NCBI GenBank assembly: GCA_023135835.1 | Contig: JAGLSI010000005.1 | Span: forward strand, 1 to 33,147 | DNA from: Minisyncoccota bacterium | GTDB lineage: Bacteria > Patescibacteriota > Minisyncoccia > Phycocordibacterales > UBA12079 | Direction: 5' to 3' | DNA length: 33,147 bases | Part shown: piece by piece, positions 29,646 through 33,147 of the stretch | How the letters are laid out: the number at the start of each line of letters is the position of its first letter | How positions within the stretch are numbered: position 1 is the first letter of the stretch | Made by a program: the position numbers and the translations under genes | The notes under the pieces: model-generated | Databases searched by the model: none | The model's input: the letters and a program-made list of their open reading frames with translations, nothing else | Told to the model about the DNA's origin: nothing

Positions 29646-29707
29646 GATTGACGATTCCAAAGCCTCTTTTTTGAAATGGGTAATTTATAGTAAATTCAAA
29701 AAATATT

Positions 29708-29935
29708 TTAATTCAAAATATCTTTTAACTCGTTTTGATAATTACTCATTACTTCCATAGTAGCTGACATTTGGTCTTTTCCCTCTTTCATTTTAGCCTG
29801 AACTTCTGTTCCAATTTTTTGAAATAATTCTGGATTTTCAGTAACAACTTTTAAAATTTTTTCTTGTTCTGCTTCAGGCACGTCTTTTAATTGTGACTTC
29901 AACATCTTCTTCATCATCATATCTTTTAATCCCAT
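29708..29935 (-). CDS. Small helical protein, unknown function (75 aa)
   Basis: MGLKDMMMKKMLKSQLKDVPEAEQEKILKVVTENPELFQK and onward is a charged, Met-rich, fully helical protein with no Cys and no membrane segment. The pattern of a basic amphipathic N-terminus and a P-E-A-E-Q-E-K-I turn recalls small helical proteins common in CPR genomes, but I cannot name a family. There is no Shine-Dalgarno sequence. It lies alone, with a terminator after it and a repeat-rich gap before it. It is unlikely to be a precursor peptide because it lacks a Thr/Asp-rich tail. Confidence 0.7.
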   Translation of the reverse strand: MGLKDMMMKKMLKSQLKDVPEAEQEKILKVVTENPELFQKIGTEVQAKMKEGKDQMSATMEVMSNYQNELKDILN

Positions 29936-30325
29936 AATAAATTTAGTTAAAAGTCCATAAAGTCGAAAGTCGAAAGTCTTTTTTTAAAAAATTGCGGAGC
30001 AATTTTTTTTACTTTATAGACTTTATAAACTTTATAGACTTTTGACTTAATTATAATAACTTTTATATTAACATTTTAAATACTAAAAACAAATCCCCTT
30101 ACTATTCCAATCCATTGGACTAGTATCGATTTTTAATTTATTAAATTTTGATTAAAAAAAATAGAAATGAAAAACACCGAATCCCCGAAGGAAAACGATG
30201 TTTTTCATAGCACCTAAATTTTGGCAAGCCAAGATTCAAGTACTGTCCATATATTATCAAAATCAATAAATAAGTCAACAGCTATTCTTTGTTAAACAAT
30301 ATATTATATATTACGTCAAATTATA
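29936..30325. other. Gene-free repeat-rich stretch
   Basis: No gene was found in these 390 nt. They hold an AGTCCATAAAGTCGAAAG-type tract (29945-29980), a hairpin AAAAAATTGC-GGA-GCAATTTTTT (29987-30009), another tract of CTTTATAGACTTTATAAAC units (30010-30050), and an imperfect hairpin at about 30168-30207 (GAAAAACACCG ... CGATGTTTTTC) that may be the terminator of the DUF2914 gene. Confidence 0.75.
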
Positions 30326-31402
30326 CTATTTAACTTTTATTTCAAACTTAATTCTTCCAATTACTAAATTAGATTTTGTTTTTACATCTACTCTCCATTC
30401 CCCTGCTATTAAATTATTAGCATATACATAACCCCTATAACCATCCTCCCTTCCTCCTTCAATTGGATATTCTACTTTATTATAAGAAACCCATCTATTC
30501 TTCTGATTATCATACAGAGACCATTCATAAATTATTTCTGTTTTTAAATCAGTAGGAGCAAAAACTGAAGAATAAATATAAACAGGTCCTTGGGAAATAT
30601 TTAAAAAGTTATTTCCAAAAGAATACCAAGGTACTTCTACATCTTCTAACAAATAATCTCCGTTAATACTTTTTTCTATATTTCTATAAACCCCAATTTC
30701 TTTTATTGATAAAGGAACAGGAGGAATAATATTCAAAAAATACATTAGGTTAAACAAAACAAAAACACCAATTATGTGTATAGTTATTTTTTCTTTTCTT
30801 TTTTGACTTATTTCAAGAATGAAAGAAGAAATAAACTTAATTAATCCCCAAATTAACAAGAGACTTAAAAATCCACTTAAAACAAAAATCCAAACGCCTA
30901 TTTGTTTTAAAACAACAGGAATAAAAAAAATCATAAACGAAAACAAGGCAATAAACAAAATATTTATCTGAAAATCAATTTCCTTGTACTGTTTTCTAAA
31001 TTTTTCATTCCCAATAAAAATTCCAAAAATAATTAACAAAAAAATCCAACTAGTTGTCCAAGATGCAGACTTTGTATAGAAAATAATATAAGCACTAAAA
31101 AGTCCTCCAAAAGCAAACTGAGTAACTAAGGGGATATATTTTTCAAATTTTGAAAAATATGAATATTTATCCTGTATTTCTTTAGCTTTAATATAATTAA
31201 TTAAAATAATACTAAGTACAGCTAATAACAGGTAACTTAAAATTACTAAATTATCAAAAACCTGATCAATTCGAGTCAATGTTAAATTATCTACTATCAA
31301 ACCCGTTGTAAAAAACCCAATGATTAAATATTTTTCATTTTTAGTAAACCAAGACCTAGTTTTTTCCGTTCGCTTCTTAATTCTATTCTTTAGATTTAAC
31401 AT
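30326..31402 (-). CDS. Polytopic membrane protein with C-terminal DUF2914 domain
   Basis: The 358-aa protein has about seven to eight hydrophobic segments in residues 25-235 and then a soluble C-terminal domain (about 250-358). The latter matches DUF2914: VYIYSSVFAP, EIIYEWSLYDNQ, YPIEGGREDGYRGYVY, GEWRVDVKTKSNLVIGRIKFE. The family's function is not known; the domain has an immunoglobulin-like pattern and would sit outside the membrane. It is divergent from ATP-grasp gene B with 114 nt between start codons. A TATAAT lies two bases before the ATG. A role in exporting or sensing the modified peptide is conceivable from position only. Confidence 0.85.
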   Translation of the reverse strand: MLNLKNRIKKRTEKTRSWFTKNEKYLIIGFFTTGLIVDNLTLTRIDQVFDNLVILSYLLLAVLSIILINYIKAKEIQDKYSYFSKFEKYIPLVTQFAFGGLFSAYIIFYTKSASWTTSWIFLLIIFGIFIGNEKFRKQYKEIDFQINILFIALFSFMIFFIPVVLKQIGVWIFVLSGFLSLLLIWGLIKFISSFILEISQKRKEKITIHIIGVFVLFNLMYFLNIIPPVPLSIKEIGVYRNIEKSINGDYLLEDVEVPWYSFGNNFLNISQGPVYIYSSVFAPTDLKTEIIYEWSLYDNQKNRWVSYNKVEYPIEGGREDGYRGYVYANNLIAGEWRVDVKTKSNLVIGRIKFEIKVK

Positions 31403-31465
31403 TAATTATATTTTAGCATCATTCAAAAAAAATTTCTTTACAAAGTTTATCTTTTAAACTATTCT

Positions 31466-31495
31466 TTGTTATTAGATAAAGCTCTTTAATATAAT
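31466..31495 (+). promoter_or_regulatory. Promoter of ATP-grasp gene B
   Basis: TTGTTA (31466-31471), 18-nt spacer, TATAAT (31490-31495), followed by a ribosome binding site AGGAG (31503-31507) 9 nt before the ATG. Confidence 0.72.
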
Positions 31496-31516
31496 TAAAT
31501 ATAGGAGAATGGGGAA

Positions 31517-32509
31517 ATGAAAAAAATACTTTTAATCGCAAGTTTAGATGAAAAATATTATTATTTACCTTTCATTAATGCTGGTAAAGATAAAAATATT
31601 GAAATACATATTTTTGATCCTGATAGTATCCCTGAAAAAGCAGAATTAGAAATCTTTTTCAATCGAAACAGTGTCAAAATTGATGGTTTTATAGATACTA
31701 ATAAAATTGTTGAAGAAAATTTTCAGAAATCTAGAATAAAAATATCTGAAATTGATGTCGCTTGGTATTTAAGAGAAAGACCTGGGATATCTTTAAAAGA
31801 AATGAACTTAAAAAACAAATTTGCTAAAAATGAGTCAAGAGTAGCTGTTAAAACACTATTAGCTACTCTTGAGTGTAAATGGGTAAATAAAAAAGAGACA
31901 ATAGATTTTTTATCAAGCAACAAATTGTATCAACAAATAATAGCTCACAGAAGTGGATTAATTACTCCTGATACATTAATATCAAATAACGCAAAGAATG
32001 TTTCTAAATTTTCAAGATTAAAAGGAGATTTACTTTTAAAGCCTTTAGGATATATAGGAATAGATGACAAGGGAGAATATTTTCTTTATGCACAAATTTT
32101 CTCTCAAAAAGAAATTTCTAATTCTTTTGGTGCGATAAAAGCATGTCCAGTCTTTGCTCAAGAATATATAAAGAAAAGATATGAATATAGAATTATGGTT
32201 ATCGGAAATTCTGTATTATCTTGTCGTATAGATTCTCAAGCAAGTGAAAAAACAAAAATAGATTGGCGTCATTATGATTTTGAAAATGTGAATCACAGTA
32301 AAGTTGATTTACCAATAGAAATACAGAAAAAACTTCTATACTTTATGAAAAAAATTAATTTAAAATACGGAGCAATTGATATGATAGAAACTCCAAATGG
32401 AGAATTTGTTTTTTTAGAAGTTAACCCCTCTGGACAATGGGGTTGGATAGCTGATCTAGCAAAATTACCCATATCAGAAGCTGTAGTTAATATGCTTCTC
32501 AATATTTAA
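31517..32509 (+). CDS. MvdD/MdnC-type ATP-grasp ligase (putative graspetide synthetase B)
   Basis: The 330-aa protein has the same architecture as the ligase at 28334 but is clearly divergent. The pre-ATP-grasp domain ends SEIDVAWYLRERPG (77-90), closer to the MdnC motif than in ligase A. PDTLISNN is at 151-158, K175 in LLLKPLG, YEYRIMVIGNSVLSCRI at 222-238, DWRH at 249-252 (Arg-Arg in most relatives), GAIDMIETPNGEFVFLEVNPSGQWGW at 285-310 (given in pieces: D288, E301, N303), and LPISEAV at 317-323. It has its own promoter and an AGGAG ribosome binding site. The 67-aa candidate precursor is convergent with it, 65 nt beyond its stop codon, across a shared terminator. It is likely to form ester/amide links in that peptide; whether A and B exchange substrates is unknown. 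Confidence 0.92.
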   Translation: MKKILLIASLDEKYYYLPFINAGKDKNIEIHIFDPDSIPEKAELEIFFNRNSVKIDGFIDTNKIVEENFQKSRIKISEIDVAWYLRERPGISLKEMNLKNKFAKNESRVAVKTLLATLECKWVNKKETIDFLSSNKLYQQIIAHRSGLITPDTLISNNAKNVSKFSRLKGDLLLKPLGYIGIDDKGEYFLYAQIFSQKEISNSFGAIKACPVFAQEYIKKRYEYRIMVIGNSVLSCRIDSQASEKTKIDWRHYDFENVNHSKVDLPIEIQKKLLYFMKKINLKYGAIDMIETPNGEFVFLEVNPSGQWGWIADLAKLPISEAVVNMLLNI

Positions 32510-32522
32510 TTTCAAAAAAAAT

Positions 32523-32556
32523 AAAGGCTTTGATTAATTTACTAATCAAAGCCTTT
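32523..32556. terminator. Bidirectional terminator between ligase B and precursor B
   Basis: AAAGGCTTTGATTA, loop ATTTAC, TAATCAAAGCCTTT, with A/T runs on both sides, placed between two convergent genes. Confidence 0.9.
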
Positions 32557-32574
32557 TCTATAATGCATATTTTT

Positions 32575-32778
32575 TTAATTACGAGTAGCATCTTCCTGTT
32601 GATCATGCATTTCTGGTTGTGCTCCAGCAGTGGTAACAACAGTCATATGTGTTGCAACAGGTGTTATCACAATTCCATCTTTATCGAATTCTTCTATTAC
32701 AACTTCTGGTTTCTTTTCAATTCTACGAAGTAGAATAGGCGCATTATTATCAATTTCAAAATTATTTCCAGTTAACAT
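32575..32778 (-). CDS. Putative graspetide precursor peptide B (67 aa)
   Basis: The 67-aa peptide starts MLTGNNFEIDNNAPILLRRI and ends in a Thr- then acid-rich tail: T39, T43, T46, T49, T50 in ITPVATHMTVVTTAG and E56, D59, E62, D63 in QPEMHDQQEDATRN. Separate clusters of hydroxyl and acidic residues suit a hairpin- or ladder-like set of ester links. The leader-like P14-I-L-L-R-R-I-E21 resembles P8-L-I-L-D-F-A-E15 in peptide A. A strong Shine-Dalgarno sequence (AAAGGAGG) lies 9 nt before the ATG, and a near-consensus promoter is at 32833-32862. A frame on the opposite strand overlaps but lacks these signals. The assignment rests on composition and neighbourhood. Confidence 0.75.
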   Translation of the reverse strand: MLTGNNFEIDNNAPILLRRIEKKPEVVIEEFDKDGIVITPVATHMTVVTTAGAQPEMHDQQEDATRN

Positions 32779-32830
32779 AGCAAAACCTCCTTTTCTTTAT
32801 ATATTCAAAAACAAAATAACTAAACTTTTT

Positions 32831-33147
32831 TTATAATAACTTATTATTAATCCAAAAGTCAAGCCCTATAATTTTATCTTTAAATTCTTTTACGAGGTAT
32901 TTGGCGGTTGTTTTTTCAGGTTCTGTTATTATACCATCAGACCATATTTCAGCTTCTCTTAATTTGTTGTGAGTTAAAAGATAAAAAAGTTTAGTTATTT
33001 TGTTTGGATGATTTCCAAATTGATACTCTAAAGCTTTTTTTGAATATTCTTGAGCTTTTTTTTTGTTATGATACCTCCAAATTGCACAACTAATAGCATG
33101 ATGATACCACGACCATAAAATATTCCTTATCCAAAAAACCTCATCTG
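32831..33147 (-). CDS. C-terminal part of a TPR-like helical protein
   Basis: An open frame enters from the right edge and ends at the TAA at 32831-32833; 104 residues are visible. The sequence (SWYHHAISCAIWRYHNKKKA, EYSKKALEYQFGNHPNK, KLFYLLTHNKLREAEIWSDG, EPEKTTAKYLVKEFKDK) shows repeated helix pairs with A-x-x-x-x-x-x-A-L-E-Y spacing like tetratricopeptide repeats. Function unknown. It lies directly upstream of precursor B on the same strand, and the -35 box of the precursor's promoter is inside its last codons. It was too truncated to be listed as an intact gene. Confidence 0.65.
   Translation of the reverse strand, partial: DEVFWIRNILWSWYHHAISCAIWRYHNKKKAQEYSKKALEYQFGNHPNKITKLFYLLTHNKLREAEIWSDGIITEPEKTTAKYLVKEFKDKIIGLDFWINNKLL
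32833..32862 (-). promoter_or_regulatory. Promoter of precursor B
   Basis: On the minus strand TTGACT (32857-32862), 18-nt spacer, TATTAT (32833-32838). The predicted leader is about 48 nt and includes the Shine-Dalgarno sequence. Confidence 0.75.

Noticed and set aside
29708-29935. 75-aa protein as a third graspetide precursor
   Set aside because: It has no Thr/Ser-plus-acid tail and no strong ribosome binding site, and a terminator separates it from precursor A.
5346-30050. CRISPR array from the repeated GACTTTATG/AGTCAAAAG tracts
   Set aside because: Units are 7-9 nt, degenerate, scattered singly in gaps and genes, with no spacers of constant length and no cas genes.
32530-32733. Open frame on the plus strand overlapping precursor B
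   Set aside because: It starts inside the terminator, has no ribosome binding site, and its Cys/His-rich translation is the complement of the Thr/Asp-rich frame on the minus strand, which has promoter and Shine-Dalgarno signals.

Overview
The window is AT-rich (by eye about 30% GC), with short intergenic gaps, compact versions of housekeeping proteins, a split transketolase, a sigma-70-region-4/HARE-HTH regulator, and many genes lacking a Shine-Dalgarno sequence. This suggests a Patescibacteria/CPR genome, probably Parcubacteria-like. The assignment is inferred from gene content and style; no rRNA is present. Standard genetic code fits all reading frames.

Layout. 1-3.9 kb (minus): partial tsaC/sua5, mnmA and an ArsR/MarR-like regulator whose flanks carry two near-identical 34-nt palindromes (probable operators); a split transketolase N-subunit; a strongly supported, unclassified structured ncRNA with its own promoter and terminator; a divergent ribulose-phosphate-epimerase-like protein. 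4.1-9.6 kb: four-S1-domain protein, pth, a receiver-domain protein of higher GC, signal peptidase I, a HisRS-like protein with degraded catalytic motifs, bS21 and ybeY. 9.7-12.3 kb: ftsA and ftsZ. 12.3-13.7 kb: tRNA-Ser(CGA) and tRNA-Glu(UUC), each followed by a displaced copy of its own 3' end, then a 60-bp duplicate of the 5' end of tsaD flanking a small membrane-protein gene. 13.6-25.2 kb: tsaD, two small paralogous acidic proteins, valS, a PrsW-like protease, hsp20, mltG, a membrane protein of unknown function, the sigma-like regulator and leuS. 25.3-27.8 kb: a small membrane protein, ychF and a Nudix hydrolase.

The most interesting part is 27.7-33.1 kb. Two MvdD/MdnC-type ATP-grasp ligases (graspetide synthetase family) each sit beside a short gene with a strong Shine-Dalgarno sequence. 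These encode 46-aa and 67-aa peptides with Thr/Ser- and Asp/Glu-rich C-termini and a shared leader-like motif (Pro, two aliphatics, Leu, x-x-hydrophobic-Glu). In locus A the order is precursor, intervening terminator hairpin, ligase. In locus B ligase and precursor converge on a shared terminator. They look like two small RiPP (graspetide) loci in a reduced genome. A DUF6624-like protein, a DUF2914 membrane protein and a TPR-like partial protein are neighbours.

The window is also rich in dispersed repeats: palindromes centred on GC-GAA-GC-like loops, and GACTTTATG/TTTTGAC tracts. Most are intergenic, but several appear as in-frame insertions in mnmA, tsaD and leuS, resembling the behaviour of Rickettsia palindromic elements. 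Several housekeeping genes have a TATACT-like -10 box exactly 7 nt before the start codon, consistent with leaderless mRNAs, whereas the accessory genes carry strong Shine-Dalgarno sites.
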